From: Pseudomonas sp. RIT-562
GTDB lineage: Bacteria; Pseudomonadota; Gammaproteobacteria; Pseudomonadales; Pseudomonadaceae
Assembly (NCBI RefSeq): GCF_026241895.1
Contig: NZ_JAPJIV010000008.1
Coordinates: 62,001 to 126,000 of the forward strand
Direction: 5' to 3'
DNA length: 64,000 nt
A program made the translations under genes and the position numbers. Under the pieces are notes generated by a model. It worked only from the letters and a program-made list of their open reading frames with translations, had not been told where the DNA came from and searched no databases. Shown piece by piece: positions 20,610 to 30,569 of the stretch (positions are counted from its first letter, which is position 1; each line of letters opens with the position of its first letter).

Positions 20610-20858
20610 CCCCCCTATCGTTTAAAACTTCGTTCGACGGGGACCGTGATTGATTTCGCCGCCCCGTCAAATGCAGTCGCCTGCCTGAAGTCCAACTGAC
20701 GCCAACTTATATCCGACACTTCTCAATACATATATATCGCAATACAACACTTCCGAAAAAACTTTCAATATCGACGACACAAAGACAATCTTTTCCAGTC
20801 GCAAAAAAATCCCGCGATAAAAATCATAAAATAACTTGAAACAAGCGAGAATAATCCT
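20610..20858. other. AT-rich intergenic region before the pqaA-like gene
   Basis: 249 bp, clearly richer in A+T than its surroundings (for example around 20700-20850). I see no ORF, repeat or strong promoter. CGTTTAAAACTTCGTTC at 20619-20635 weakly resembles a PhoP box (two GTTTA half sites five bases apart), but the second half matches poorly. Confidence 0.5.
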
Positions 20859-22346
20859 ATGCGATCTACCCTTTGTGTCGCTCTGCCGAATATACTGGTA
20901 ACCCTTGTGCTGACGAGCTTCACTGCACAGGCCGAAACATTAATCGATAGATGCTCAGCTGCTCCCAACGACTTCAGCGAAATACTGAATTGCTACAAAA
21001 CTCAGGAAGCATCCAAACCATTGCTCTACGTCGCAAAGGGTACCCAGGTCTTTCCCGGCGTGGAAAAGCGCAGTTTTGATCTTTCATCTCAGCAGTGGTC
21101 ACCTCAAGGAATGGTCAGCCCAGAACAATGGAAACACAGTGTCGATATTTATATACCGCACAACGCCCTACAAGGACAGGCATTATTGGTAGCGAATAAT
21201 GGAACCAACATACCTGCCGGTACCAAGGCTATAACTGAACCCACAGACTTCACCCAGGCCATGGCCCTGGAAGTTGCACGTAAAACGAATACAATCGTCA
21301 TTTCCCTCAGCAACATCCCCAATCAATATCTCACTTACGCCGATGACGCTGTCCCCCGTACAGAAGACTCAAGTGTCGCCCATAGCTGGAATTTATTTCT
21401 CGAAAGTCCTGAAGCGCGCCCTTACATGCCTGCTCATGTACCGATGATGGCTTCCCTGGTCAAGGCGATGGACCTTGCCCAGAAAGAATTGAAGCCATGG
21501 AAAGTTGAACGATTTATCGCCAGTGGAGTTTCGAAACGCGCCTGGGCGGCCTGGCTCACCGCTATTGCCGATGAGCGCGTCAACGCCGTCGTACCATTTG
21601 TCATTGATGGCCTCGGCACAGACAAAGTGTTCGAACATACCTTTCAAACCTTTGGAAAGAACTGGCCGTTGGCATTCCATGACTATCACCGCGAAGGGGT
21701 GCTCCGCCTGCGACACAGCGAAGACTTCCAGAAACTGCTGAAAATCGTTGACCCTCTGGCTTACCTGGACAGTGCCTATGCCGAACGGCTGTCAATTCCG
21801 AAATACGTTGTCAACGCCAGCAGTGATGACTTTTTCCCTCCTGACAATTCGGGTTTCTATTTCGATCAACTGCCTGGGCAGAAAAGCCTGCGTGTTGCGC
21901 CCAATTCCAGCCACAACGGGATCAGGCAATTCGTTGAGAGCTCACTGATTCCCGTGGTCAACCGGTGGCAGCAAGATAGCCCGTTACCCTCCCTGACGAC
22001 GAGCGCAACAACCCAGGGAACGGGCAAAACCGTTTCGCTGCAGTTCAGCGAAGCGCCGGTTCAGGTGACTCAATGGACCGCCGTGAACCCGGCTGCGCGA
22101 GACTTCCGGGATGCTTGCGGGATTCGCTATCTGCCTCGGCATGTCACCCCCTCCACCCCATTGCACGCACAGGTGCACATGGAAACACCCGAACAGGGCT
22201 GGACAGCGACATTTGTCGAGGCGACCTTCGCCGATGGTCTTGTCGTCACTACGCCGGTACAGATCATGCCTGATCGCTACCCGACCGCCGCGCCTCCAGA
22301 GACCGGGCCAATGTGCAAAACCCTGCCCGATCTGGCCAGCCGCTAG
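20859..22346 (+). CDS. pqaA: PhoPQ-activated pathogenicity-related protein (PqaA family)
   Basis: 495 residues with a signal peptide cleaved near TAQA-ET (residue about 25). The alpha/beta-hydrolase-like PqaA domain has the nucleophile elbow ASGVSKRAWAAW (Ser225) and the late motifs PKYVVNASSDDFFPPDNS and NSSHNG, which would supply the acid and histidine. In Salmonella PqaA is PhoPQ-regulated and linked to antimicrobial-peptide resistance; the reaction is unknown. Codon use and upstream base composition are more AT-rich than neighbouring genes, hinting at transfer. Its stop codon interlocks with that of the convergent transporter gene. Confidence 0.85.
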   Translation: MRSTLCVALPNILVTLVLTSFTAQAETLIDRCSAAPNDFSEILNCYKTQEASKPLLYVAKGTQVFPGVEKRSFDLSSQQWSPQGMVSPEQWKHSVDIYIPHNALQGQALLVANNGTNIPAGTKAITEPTDFTQAMALEVARKTNTIVISLSNIPNQYLTYADDAVPRTEDSSVAHSWNLFLESPEARPYMPAHVPMMASLVKAMDLAQKELKPWKVERFIASGVSKRAWAAWLTAIADERVNAVVPFVIDGLGTDKVFEHTFQTFGKNWPLAFHDYHREGVLRLRHSEDFQKLLKIVDPLAYLDSAYAERLSIPKYVVNASSDDFFPPDNSGFYFDQLPGQKSLRVAPNSSHNGIRQFVESSLIPVVNRWQQDSPLPSLTTSATTQGTGKTVSLQFSEAPVQVTQWTAVNPAARDFRDACGIRYLPRHVTPSTPLHAQVHMETPEQGWTATFVEATFADGLVVTTPVQIMPDRYPTAAPPETGPMCKTLPDLASR

Positions 22347-23284
22347 ATCCACCCACCCCACTGCAACAAAAAGATCCCGATGTTGGTGGTCACCGCCGCC
22401 ATCAAGGTGGTGATCACGATAATCGCCGCCGCCAGTTCATGGTTGCCATTGGCCTGGCGCGCCATGACAAAACTGGCGGCGGCGGTCGGGCTGCCGAAGT
22501 ACAGGAACAGAATGCCCAGTTCCGCCCCACGGAACCCCCACAGCCATGCGCCCAGGGTCGCCAGCACCGGCAGGCCGATCATCTTGACCAGGCTGGAGCT
22601 CAGCGCCATCGAGCCGCTTTTGCGCATCGCCGCCAGCGACAGGGTGCCGCCGATGCATATCAGCGCCAGGGGCAAGGTGGTCTGTGCCAGGTACTGCCCG
22701 GAGGTTTCCAGCCAACCGGGCAGGCCAATCTTGAAATAGGCAAAGGGTGCCGCAGCAATCACGCTGATGATCAATGGGTTGATCATCACGCTCTTGAAAA
22801 TACTCCAGGGGTCGGACTTGATCACCGGGCTGTAGACCGCCAGCACAATGGTCGAGAGAGTGTTGTAGAACAGGATCACCAGCGCCGCGAGAATCGCCCC
22901 AAGGGAAATTCCGTAGTCGCCATACATGCTGGCAGCCAGCGCCAGGCCGATGACTCCGTTGTTGCCGCGAAACGCGCCCTGGGTATAAATGCCGCGATCT
23001 TCCCGCGGACATTTCCAGATCGCCCAACCCCAAGCGATGGCAAAACACACCAGGGTTGCCACGGAGAAATAGATCAGCAGCGCCGGTTGCAGTGCGGCGT
23101 GCAGGTCGGCATGCAGGATGCCCAGGAACAGCAGCGCCGGCATGGTGACGTTGAACACCAGGGCGGAGGCGGTGTGGATAAAGTTGTCGTTGATCCAGTC
23201 GATGCGCTTGAGCAGCACACCCAGAAACAGCATGGCAAACACCGGGGCGGTGATGTTCAGGGTTTCGAGGAAAATTGCCAGCAT
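22343..23284 (-). CDS. AEC-family (auxin efflux carrier-like) transporter
   Basis: 313 residues, about ten membrane helices. N-terminal LNITAPVFAMLFLGVLLKRI, the GNNGVIGLALA motif and C-terminal FGSPTAAASFVMARQ fit the AEC/BASS-like permease family, which exports or imports small organic anions. Its stop codon overlaps that of pqaA in the four bases CTAG. The substrate is not predictable; the adjacent aldarate operon on the same strand is separated by a REPIN. Confidence 0.85.
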   Translation of the reverse strand: MLAIFLETLNITAPVFAMLFLGVLLKRIDWINDNFIHTASALVFNVTMPALLFLGILHADLHAALQPALLIYFSVATLVCFAIAWGWAIWKCPREDRGIYTQGAFRGNNGVIGLALAASMYGDYGISLGAILAALVILFYNTLSTIVLAVYSPVIKSDPWSIFKSVMINPLIISVIAAAPFAYFKIGLPGWLETSGQYLAQTTLPLALICIGGTLSLAAMRKSGSMALSSSLVKMIGLPVLATLGAWLWGFRGAELGILFLYFGSPTAAASFVMARQANGNHELAAAIIVITTLMAAVTTNIGIFLLQWGGWI

Positions 23285-23361
23285 GCCGGGGGTAACCTTG
23301 GGTGAGCGTCGTTAGGTGGCTAATGATAAGCCACCAGGTCCCCTGGCGTCTGTTAGACCGC

Positions 23362-23459
23362 CATCGCGGGCAAGCCTTGCTCCCACAGGGGATGTGCTGT
23401 ATTCACACAATTTGCGCAACAAAGCAGATCTCCTGTGGGAGCAAGGCTTGCCCGCGATG
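23362..23459. repeat. REPIN
   Basis: Arms CATCGCGGGCAAGCCTTGCT and its complement, with a spacer of about 40 bp. It lies between the 5' end of the AEC gene and the 3' end of garD. Confidence 0.88.
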
Positions 23460-23473
23460 CAGGCGACTCGGTC

Positions 23474-25027
23474 TCAGGTGATAGGCGCCGGGTTGAACAA
23501 GGTGATGTCGTTATGCAGCTTGTGCTGCTCCGCCCACGTCTGCTTTTTGCCGCTGGCAACATCCAGGTAGTAGTGAAACAACTCCCATCCCAGGTCCTCG
23601 ATCGAAGCCCGCCCGGTGGCGATCCGCCCGGCGTCGATATCGATCAGATCCGGCCAGCGTTGTGCCAGTTCGGTCCGGGTGGACACCTTTACTACCGGCG
23701 CCATTGCCAGACCATATGGCGTGCCGCGCCCGGTGGTGAACACGTGCAGGTTCATCCCCGCCGCCAATTGCAAAGTCCCGCAAACAAAATCACTGGCCGG
23801 CGTCGCGCAAAAAATCAGGCCTTTGCGCTTGAAGCGTTCGCCTGGGCCGAGCACCCCATTGATCGCGCTGCTGCCGGACTTGACGATCGAGCCCAGCGAC
23901 TTCTCGACAATGTTCGACAACCCGCCCTTCTTGTTGCCCGGCGTGGTGTTGGCACTGCGATCCGCTTCGCCCTTGGCCAGGTAGCGGTCGTACCAATCCA
24001 TTTCCCGCACCAGCTCCTGCGCCACTTCCTCGGTTTCGGCGCGGGACGTCAGCAGGTAGATCGCGTCGCGCACTTCGGTCACTTCGGAGAACATCACCGT
24101 CGCGCCGGCGCGCAGCAACAGGTCCGAGGCATAGCCCAGGGCCGGGTTGGCGGTGATGCCGGAAAACGCATCGCTGCCACCGCATTGCATGCCGAGGATC
24201 AGCTCGGAGGCCGGCACGGTTTCCCGCCGACGCAGGTCGAGTTTTTTCAAGCGAGTCTCGGCCAGCGCCATGATCTGCTCGATCATCTCGGTGAAACCGT
24301 GACTCGAATCCTGCAGGCGGTACAACCACGGATCGCTCAGGTCCACCGAGCTATCGCCCTCATGCATCACCTGCCCGGCCTGCAATTTCTCGCAGCCCAG
24401 GCTAATGACCAAGGCTTCGCCACCCAGGTTCGGGTTACGCGCCAGATTGCGCACGGTGCGGATCGGGATGTACGCATCGGTCGCGGTGATTGCCACGCCA
24501 CAGCCGTAGCTGTGAGTCAGCGCCACCACATCGTCGACGTGCGGATACTTGGGCAGCAATTCGTCCTTGATGCGCTTGACCGCATGATCCAGCACCCCGG
24601 TGACGCACTGCACCGTGGTGGTGATGCCGAGGATGTTGCGAGTGCCCACGGTGCCGTCGGCGTTGCGGTAACCCTCGAAGGTGAAGCCTTCCAGCGGAGC
24701 CTGCGCAGCCGGTACCTCGGTGGACAGCGGCAGGCTGTCCAGCGGTGGCGCGGTCGGCATGCGCAGTTGATCTTCATTGACCCAACTGCCGCGAGGAATC
24801 GGCTGCAACGCATAGCCAATGGTCTGGCCGTAGCGAATCACCTGGCCGCCCTCGGGAATGTCTTCCAAGGTGACCTTGTGGCTCTGCGGCACAAAATCCA
24901 GGGTCACCAGACCGTCAGCAAACTCAGTGCCGGCAGGCACACCCTGGTCGTTAACCACCACGACCACGTTGTCCCGCTCGTTGAGGCGGATGTAGCGCGG
25001 CGAGTCGGAATGTTCAATCAACTGCAT
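23474..25027 (-). CDS. garD: Galactarate dehydratase
   Basis: 517 residues, closely resembling E. coli GarD (523). Dehydrates galactarate (mucate) to 5-keto-4-deoxy-D-glucarate, the KdgD substrate. N-terminal SAF-like domain (about residues 1-90, ending near [11 protein letters not shown]), then the UxaA-type catalytic region with [21 protein letters not shown] and [12 protein letters not shown]. Last gene of the leftward aldarate operon, 11 bp after gudP. Confidence 0.94.
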   Translation of the reverse strand: MQLIEHSDSPRYIRLNERDNVVVVVNDQGVPAGTEFADGLVTLDFVPQSHKVTLEDIPEGGQVIRYGQTIGYALQPIPRGSWVNEDQLRMPTAPPLDSLPLSTEVPAAQAPLEGFTFEGYRNADGTVGTRNILGITTTVQCVTGVLDHAVKRIKDELLPKYPHVDDVVALTHSYGCGVAITATDAYIPIRTVRNLARNPNLGGEALVISLGCEKLQAGQVMHEGDSSVDLSDPWLYRLQDSSHGFTEMIEQIMALAETRLKKLDLRRRETVPASELILGMQCGGSDAFSGITANPALGYASDLLLRAGATVMFSEVTEVRDAIYLLTSRAETEEVAQELVREMDWYDRYLAKGEADRSANTTPGNKKGGLSNIVEKSLGSIVKSGSSAINGVLGPGERFKRKGLIFCATPASDFVCGTLQLAAGMNLHVFTTGRGTPYGLAMAPVVKVSTRTELAQRWPDLIDIDAGRIATGRASIEDLGWELFHYYLDVASGKKQTWAEQHKLHNDITLFNPAPIT

Positions 25028-25038
25028 GACGCCGCTCC

Positions 25039-26406
25039 TCAGGAATGTGCTTGAGACAATTTATTATGAGCTTCAGGACCGCTCACTGGCGGCTCCTTGA
25101 GCACCACACGCTTGATCGGACCAACGATCACCAGGTAGCTGAACACTGCAACCAGTGCGTTGCAACCAACGAACACCAGGGCCCATTTGAACGAGCCGGT
25201 GGAGCTGATGATGTAGCCGATCACGATCGGAGTGGTGATCGAAGCGATGTTACCGAAGGTGTTGAACAGACCACCACTGAGACCGGCAATCTGCTTCGGC
25301 GAAGTGTCGGACACCACCGCCCAGCCCAACGCACCCACGCCTTTGCCAAAGAAAGCCAGGGCCATGAAGCCGACGACCATCCATTCCACGTCGACATAGT
25401 TACACGCCACGATACTGCTGGAGACCAGCAAGCCGGCAATGATCGGCGCCTTGCGGGCGAAAGTCAGGGAATGTCCTTTGCGCAACAGGTAGTCGGAAAT
25501 CACCCCGCCAAGCACACCGCCAATGAAGCCACAGATGGCCGGCAGCGAGGCAATGAAACCGGCCTTGAGGATGGTCATGCCGCGTTCCTGGACCAGGTAC
25601 ACCGGAAACCAGGTCAGGAAGAAGTAGGTGATGCCGTTGATGCAGTACTGGCCCAGGTAGACGCCGAGCATCATGCGGTTAGTCAGCAACTGGCGGATGT
25701 AGTCCCACTTCGGCCCGTCAGCCTTGGCGCCTTTGCCTTTGTCCTGGTCCATGTCGACCATGCCGCCGTTGTCGGCGATGTGCTTGAACTCGGCTTCGTT
25801 GATCATCGGGTGTTGACGCGGGCTGTAGATCACTTTCAGCCAGACGCCCGAGAAAATGATGCCGATCACGCCCATCACGATGAACACGTGCTGCCAGCCG
25901 AAGCTGTAGACGATCCAGCCCATCAGCGGCGCGAACAGAACAGTGGCGAAGTACTGCGCCGAGTTGAAGATCGCTGACGCCGTACCGCGCTCAGCGGTCG
26001 GGAACCAGGCCGCGACAATGCGCGCATTGCCGGGGAAGGATGGCGCTTCGGCCAGGCCCACGAGGAAGCGCAGCATGAACAACGCCACCACTGCTGTGGA
26101 CATGCCGAACTCGCCGACATAACCCTGCAGCACGGTAAACAGCGACCAGGTGAAGATGCTCAGTGCATAGATTTTTTTCGAGCCGAAACGGTCCAGCAGC
26201 CAGCCACCGGGGATTTGCCCGGCCACGTAGGCCCAACCGAATGCGGAGAAGATATAGCCGAGGGTGACAGCGTCGATGCCCAGGTCTTTTTGCAGGCTGG
26301 AGCCCGCGATGGCAATGGTTGCCCGGTCGGCATAGTTGATGGTGGTCACGAGGAAAAGCATGAGCAATATCAAATAGCGGACGTGGGTCGGCTTGGTCGC
26401 TTGCAT
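25039..26406 (-). CDS. gudP: MFS glucarate/galactarate transporter (GudP-like)
   Basis: 455 residues, twelve predicted membrane helices, anion:cation symporter branch of the MFS. Starts [18 protein letters not shown], with [12 protein letters not shown] in helix 1 and [10 protein letters not shown] in loop 2-3. The start at 26406 has GGGAG nine bases upstream; a longer frame runs back into a REPIN and is rejected. It brings glucarate or galactarate into the cell. A REPIN lies between it and the dehydrogenase gene. Confidence 0.88.
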   Translation of the reverse strand: MQATKPTHVRYLILLMLFLVTTINYADRATIAIAGSSLQKDLGIDAVTLGYIFSAFGWAYVAGQIPGGWLLDRFGSKKIYALSIFTWSLFTVLQGYVGEFGMSTAVVALFMLRFLVGLAEAPSFPGNARIVAAWFPTAERGTASAIFNSAQYFATVLFAPLMGWIVYSFGWQHVFIVMGVIGIIFSGVWLKVIYSPRQHPMINEAEFKHIADNGGMVDMDQDKGKGAKADGPKWDYIRQLLTNRMMLGVYLGQYCINGITYFFLTWFPVYLVQERGMTILKAGFIASLPAICGFIGGVLGGVISDYLLRKGHSLTFARKAPIIAGLLVSSSIVACNYVDVEWMVVGFMALAFFGKGVGALGWAVVSDTSPKQIAGLSGGLFNTFGNIASITTPIVIGYIISSTGSFKWALVFVGCNALVAVFSYLVIVGPIKRVVLKEPPVSGPEAHNKLSQAHS

Positions 26407-26459
26407 GTAGATGTACTCCCACTGATTATTTTTATGCGGGTAATAACGGTGTTGATCTC

Positions 26460-26561
26460 CTGTGGGAGCGAGCCTGCTCGCGATGGACGTCAACGATGAC
26501 GCTTGTCATCAGGCTGAACTTCGCGACCTCGAGACCATCGCGAGCAGGCTCGCTCCTACAG
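26460..26561. repeat. REPIN inside the aldarate operon
   Basis: Arms CTGTGGGAGCGAGCCTGCTC and GAGCAGGCTCGCTCCTACAG, with inner CGCGATGG / CCATCGCG. It sits in the 192-bp gap between the dehydrogenase and gudP, so it would be transcribed and could set differential mRNA stability. Confidence 0.88.
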
Positions 26562-26598
26562 GGGGGCGGTATCGTCGCTGATACCGCAGTGGTTCCTA

Positions 26599-28044
26599 TC
26601 AGGAGCCGATGTAGCTGGTTTTCACGACCGTGTAGAACTCTTGCGCGTAGCGACCTTGCTCGCGGGATCCATAGGATGAACCTTTGCGCCCGCCGAATGG
26701 AACGTGGTAATCCACGCCAGCCGTCGGCAGGTTGACCATCACCATCCCGGCCTGGGAGTGGCGCTTGAAGTGGTTGGCATATTTCAGCGAAGTGGTGGCG
26801 ATGCCCGCCGACAGACCGAATTCGGTGTCGTTGGCCATGGCGAGAGCGGCGTCGTAATCCGCGACTCGAACAATGTTGGCCACCGGGCCAAAGATCTCTT
26901 CGCGGCTGATGCGCATCGCGGCTTCGCTGTCGGCAAACAGCGTTGGCGCAAGGTAATAGCCTTCGGTATCACAAGTCACCAGACCACCGCCGCTGACCAG
27001 GCGCGCACCTTCGGATTGGCCGATGTCGATGTACTTCATGTCCTGTTCAAGCTGGGCTTGCGAGACCACCGGACCGATATCAGTGCCAGTCTGCAGCGCG
27101 TGCCCAACCTTGATCGACTTCATGCGCTCGGCCATGGCTTCGACGAACTTGTCGTGGATCCCGGCGGTGACGATGAAGCGGCTCGAAGCGGTGCAACGCT
27201 GGCCAGTGGAGTAGAACGCGCTCTGTACCGACAGCTCGACCGCTTGCTTGAGATCGGCGTCGTCGAGAATGATCTGCGGGTTCTTGCCACCCATTTCCAG
27301 TTGGACTTTGGCCTGGCGCGACACACAGCTCACAGCGATCTGACGACCCACTCCAACGGAGCCGGTGAAGCTGATGCCGTCGACTTTCGGGCTTTGCACC
27401 AGCGCATCGCCAACCACTCGACCGCTGCCCATTACCAGGTTGAACACGCCAGCCGGGAAGCCCGCGCGGGAGATGATTTCCGCCAGCGCCCAGGCGCAGC
27501 CCGGTACCAGGTCAGCGGGTTTGAGCACCACGCAGTTGCCATACGCCAAGGCCGGGGCGATTTTCCAGGCAGGAATCGCGATCGGGAAGTTCCACGGGGT
27601 GATCAGACCGACCACGCCCAGGGCTTCACGGGTCACTTCGACGTTGACGCCAGGACGCACCGACGGCAGGTAGTCGCCAGAGAGACGCAGGGTTTCACCG
27701 GCGAAAAACTTGAAGATGTTGCCAGCGCGGGTCACTTCACCGATGGCTTCAGGCAGGGTCTTGCCCTCTTCCCGCGCCAGCAGCGTGCCGAGTTCTTCGC
27801 GGCGTGCGAGGATCTCAGTGCCCACCTTGTCCAGCGAGTCGTGACGGGCCTGGATTCCCGAGGTGGACCAGGCCGCAAACGCAGCGCGCGCGGCGTCGAT
27901 GGCGGCGTGAACCTGGGCCAGGTCGGCCTTGGCGTACTCGCCGATGGTATCGGTCAGTTCGGACGGGTTGATGTTGGCGCAGTACTCACTGCCAGCAACC
28001 CATTCGCCATTGATGTAATTGTCGTAACGCTTTGAATCTGCCAC
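26599..28044 (-). CDS. Alpha-ketoglutarate semialdehyde dehydrogenase
   Basis: 481 residues, NAD(P)-dependent aldehyde dehydrogenase. Catalytic Cys is in GQRCTASS, general base Glu in LEMGGKNP, and the cofactor region GLITPWNFP is intact. Context assigns the substrate: 2,5-dioxopentanoate made by the adjacent KdgD is oxidised to alpha-ketoglutarate, the last step of glucarate and galactarate catabolism. The specificity is inferred from the operon, not from unique residues. Confidence 0.9.
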   Translation of the reverse strand: MADSKRYDNYINGEWVAGSEYCANINPSELTDTIGEYAKADLAQVHAAIDAARAAFAAWSTSGIQARHDSLDKVGTEILARREELGTLLAREEGKTLPEAIGEVTRAGNIFKFFAGETLRLSGDYLPSVRPGVNVEVTREALGVVGLITPWNFPIAIPAWKIAPALAYGNCVVLKPADLVPGCAWALAEIISRAGFPAGVFNLVMGSGRVVGDALVQSPKVDGISFTGSVGVGRQIAVSCVSRQAKVQLEMGGKNPQIILDDADLKQAVELSVQSAFYSTGQRCTASSRFIVTAGIHDKFVEAMAERMKSIKVGHALQTGTDIGPVVSQAQLEQDMKYIDIGQSEGARLVSGGGLVTCDTEGYYLAPTLFADSEAAMRISREEIFGPVANIVRVADYDAALAMANDTEFGLSAGIATTSLKYANHFKRHSQAGMVMVNLPTAGVDYHVPFGGRKGSSYGSREQGRYAQEFYTVVKTSYIGS

Positions 28045-28063
28045 GGATCTATCTCCTCACGCA

Positions 28064-28090
28064 AAAGGCCGCTGATTGCTCAGCGGCCTT
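28064..28090 (-). terminator. Hairpin between kdgD and the dehydrogenase gene
   Basis: Stem AAGGCCGCTG / CAGCGGCCTT with a six-base loop, followed on the minus strand by TTTTGC. It lies 14 bp after the kdgD stop and 20 bp before the next start, so it is probably a partial terminator or 3' stabiliser that leaves kdgD in excess. Confidence 0.6.
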
Positions 28091-28103
28091 GCTCAATCGA
28101 TTG

Positions 28104-29015
28104 TTATTGCGCGCCCTGCTTGTCGATCAGCGCGGCCAGAGCTTCATACTCTTCTGGCAGCAGATCAGTCAGCGGCGCACGTACCGGACCTGCGTCATAG
28201 CCGGCAATTTTTGCTCCGGCCTTGACGATGCTCACGGCGTAACCGGCTTTGCGATTACGGATGTCCAGGTACGGCAGGAAGAAGTCGTCGATGATCTTGC
28301 CAACAGTGGCGTGATCTTCGCGGGCAATGGCGTGGTAGAAATCCATCGCGGTTTTCGGGATGAAGTTGAACACCGCCGAGGAGTAAACCGGTACGCCCAA
28401 CGCCTTATAGGCAGCGGCGTAGACTTCGGCGGTCGGCAAACCACCCAGGTAGCTGAAGCGATCGCCGAGGCGACGACGGATCGACACCATCAGTTCGATA
28501 TCACCCAGACCGTCCTTGTAGCCAATCAGGTTCGGGCAGCGCTCAGCCAGGCGCTCCAGCAGCGGAGCGGTCAGGCGGCAGACGTTACGGTTGTAGACCA
28601 CCACACCGATCTTGACCGATTTGCATACGGCTTCAACGTGGTCAGCCACGCCGTCCTGGCTGGCTTCGGTCAGGTAGTGCGGCAGCAGCAACAGGCCTTT
28701 GGCGCCCAGGCGCTCGGCTTCTTGCGCGTATTCGATGGCCTGACGGGTGGAACCGCCAACACCAGCCAGAATCGGCACGCTGGTTTCGCAGGTGTCGACG
28801 GCGGTCTTGATGATTTCCGAGTATTCGCTGGCCGCCAGGGAGAAGAACTCACCGGTGCCGCCTGCGGCGAACAACGCCGAGGCGCCGTACGGGGCCAGCC
28901 ATTCAAGGCGCTTGATGTACCCGGCGCGATTGAAATCGCCCTGGGCATTAAAATCGGTGACCGGGAAAGACAGCAGGCCGGAAGAGAGGATGGACTTCAG
29001 TTCTTGTGGATTCAT
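28104..29015 (-). CDS. kdgD: 5-dehydro-4-deoxyglucarate dehydratase
   Basis: 303 residues, DHDPS/NAL superfamily TIM barrel. Decarboxylates and dehydrates 5-keto-4-deoxyglucarate to 2,5-dioxopentanoate. The Schiff-base lysine is in [17 protein letters not shown] and YNRNVCRLT are the family's substrate-loop motifs. First gene of the operon kdgD-dehydrogenase-gudP-garD. A promoter with an overlapping operator-like palindrome lies just upstream. Confidence 0.94.
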   Translation of the reverse strand: MNPQELKSILSSGLLSFPVTDFNAQGDFNRAGYIKRLEWLAPYGASALFAAGGTGEFFSLAASEYSEIIKTAVDTCETSVPILAGVGGSTRQAIEYAQEAERLGAKGLLLLPHYLTEASQDGVADHVEAVCKSVKIGVVVYNRNVCRLTAPLLERLAERCPNLIGYKDGLGDIELMVSIRRRLGDRFSYLGGLPTAEVYAAAYKALGVPVYSSAVFNFIPKTAMDFYHAIAREDHATVGKIIDDFFLPYLDIRNRKAGYAVSIVKAGAKIAGYDAGPVRAPLTDLLPEEYEALAALIDKQGAQ

Positions 29016-29076
29016 TATTCGAACACCCTGGGTAGCGACGTATGTGTTGTTGAGAAAACCGTTCAGCTTTCGCCGA

Positions 29077-29096
29077 GTTGTAGGTCATCGTACAAC
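29077..29096. promoter_or_regulatory. Operator-like palindrome overlapping the kdgD -10
   Basis: GTTGTAGGTCATCGTACAAC: half sites GTTGTA and TACAAC eight bases apart. FadR-type GntR regulators often bind such TTGT...ACAA sites. A near-copy lies upstream of the adjacent FadR-family gene (30570-30589), which supports its being that regulator's operator. Confidence 0.65.
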
Positions 29097-29114
29097 TTAA
29101 AATATAATCGTCAA
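29087..29114 (-). promoter_or_regulatory. Sigma-70 promoter of the kdgD operon
   Basis: On the minus strand TTGACG (29109-29114) is followed after 16 bases by TACGAT (29087-29092). The -10 lies within the palindrome, so a bound repressor would block RNA polymerase directly. Confidence 0.65.
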
Positions 29115-29245
29115 CTGCATTTCATCGTTGGGGTGGGAATAAGTGCGGAAACTCGCGGCAGGATGGGTGATGGAGAGTTATAGGTAAGAGGTAGGTTGTC
29201 GGAAGATGCGGCCTTTCGATGCTGGCTCGGGGTGGCTGCTGGCCT

Positions 29246-29764
29246 CATCGCGAGCAGGCTCACTCCTACACTGGATCGCATGAGCACTCACCATCGCTGT
29301 AGGAGTGAGCCTGCTCGCGATCGCAGTCTTCCGGCCAACAGACATTTCGGATGTGCCGCCGCCATCGCGGGCAAGCCTTGCTCCCACAGGGATCACCCAC
29401 GGCCGCACAACTGGATTTCACTTGTAGAAGTGAGCCTGCTCGCGATCGCAGTCTTCCGGCCAACAGAGATTTCGGATGTGCCGCAGCCATCGCGGGCAAG
29501 CCTTGCCCCCACAGGGATCACCCACGGCCGCACAACTGGATTTCACTTGTAGGAGTGAGCCTGCTCGCGGTCGCAGTGTTCCGGCCAACAGAGATTTCGG
29601 ATGTGCCGCAGCCATCGCGGGCAAGCCTTGCTCCCACAGGGATCACCCACGGCCGCACAACTGGATTTCACTTGTAGGAGTGAGCCTGCTCGCGGTCGCA
29701 GTGTTCCTGTCACATCGAAATTGAATGTGCCGCCGCCATCGCGAGCAAGCCCGGTGCCACAGGG
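29246..29764. repeat. REP cluster with a 125-bp tandem array
   Basis: A REPIN (29246-29320) leads into a head-to-tail array whose unit begins TGTAGGAGTGAGCCTGCTCG at 29298, 29423, 29548 and 29673, exactly 125 bp apart. There are three full units and one diverged partial unit. Each contains two different REP types in opposite orientation (GTAGGAGTGAGCC... and CATCGCGGGCAAGCC...) plus shared unique sequence, TTTCGGATGTGCCGC and GGGATCACCCACGGCC. Units differ at only a few bases. Open frames crossing it are repeat artefacts. Confidence 0.95.
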
Positions 29765-29766
29765 CT

Positions 29767-30525
29767 TTACCCCCGCTGAGCTTCTGCCTCTTCATGAGCA
29801 TGGCGCAGCCGTTCGCGGCTGTTGGTCAGGTGCAGGCGCATGGCTGCCCGCGCTGCATCGGAATCCTGGCGGGCGATGGCGTCGTAGATTTCCTCGTGCT
29901 CACGGCTCAGGCGGCTCATGTAGTGCTGCTGATCGTCGTGGGCCAGGCGCGCCGAGTTGAGGCGGGTGCGCGGAATGATGCTGGTGCCCAGGTGCGTCAT
30001 GATGTCGGTGAAGTAGCGGTTGCCGGTCGACAGCGCGATCTGCAGGTGGAACTGGAAGTCCGAGGCTACGGCGTCACTGGCATGGGCTGCACTTTCGTTG
30101 AGGGCATCGAGCGCGGCGCGCATCAATGCCAACTGTTCGGCGCTGCGGCGCTGCGCGGCCAGACCGGCGGATTCCACTTCAAGGCTGATGCGCAATTCCA
30201 GGATGGCCAGCACATCTCGCAGGGTGACCACGGTGGCGGGGTCGATGCGAAAGCCGCTAGGGCTTGGGGTATCGAGCACGAAGGTACCGATGCCATGCCG
30301 GGTTTCCACCTGCCCGGCCGCCTGGAGCCGGGAAATCGCTTCGCGTACCACGGTGCGACTGACGCCATGGGCATCCATGATCGCCGACTCGGTCGGCAAT
30401 TTGTCGCCGCGCTTGAGGTGGCCGTCGCGGATCTGCTCGGACAGCACCGTCACCAGTTCCTGAGCGAGGCTGCGGCGCTTGCGAGGGAGACGTGGTGTGG
30501 CGATCTGGTTTTCCATGGTGAACAT
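29767..30525 (-). CDS. FadR-family (GntR) transcriptional regulator, probable repressor of the aldarate operon
   Basis: 252 residues. N-terminal winged helix (about residues 20-85: SLAQELVTVLSEQIRDGHLK, GDKLPTESAIMDAHGVSRTV, VREAISRLQAAG) and a C-terminal FCD ligand-binding domain whose metal/ligand histidines are probably in DFQFHLQIA, REHEEIYDA and AMRLHLTNS. Starts at MFTMENQ (30525) or MENQ (30516); neither has a strong ribosome-binding site. The effector is probably an aldarate or a pathway intermediate (inference from position). A shared operator upstream suggests autoregulation. Confidence 0.85.
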   Translation of the reverse strand: MFTMENQIATPRLPRKRRSLAQELVTVLSEQIRDGHLKRGDKLPTESAIMDAHGVSRTVVREAISRLQAAGQVETRHGIGTFVLDTPSPSGFRIDPATVVTLRDVLAILELRISLEVESAGLAAQRRSAEQLALMRAALDALNESAAHASDAVASDFQFHLQIALSTGNRYFTDIMTHLGTSIIPRTRLNSARLAHDDQQHYMSRLSREHEEIYDAIARQDSDAARAAMRLHLTNSRERLRHAHEEAEAQRG

Positions 30526-30569
30526 CGGTCTCGAAAAATTCGGCTGAAACTGCATCATAGCTCAACGCG

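Noticed and set aside
26407..26493. N-terminal extension of GudP
   Set aside because: The extra codons translate a REPIN arm (TSIASRLAPTGDQ) and have no counterpart in MFS transporters; ATG at 26406 has a ribosome-binding site.
29246..29764. CRISPR array
   Set aside because: The repeats are 125-bp head-to-tail units with near-identical content and no unique spacers of constant length; they are REP-derived, and no cas genes are in the window.
29196..29960. Open frames running through the REP array
   Set aside because: Repetitive peptides generated by the 125-bp unit (not a multiple of three, so frames shift between units); no start signals.
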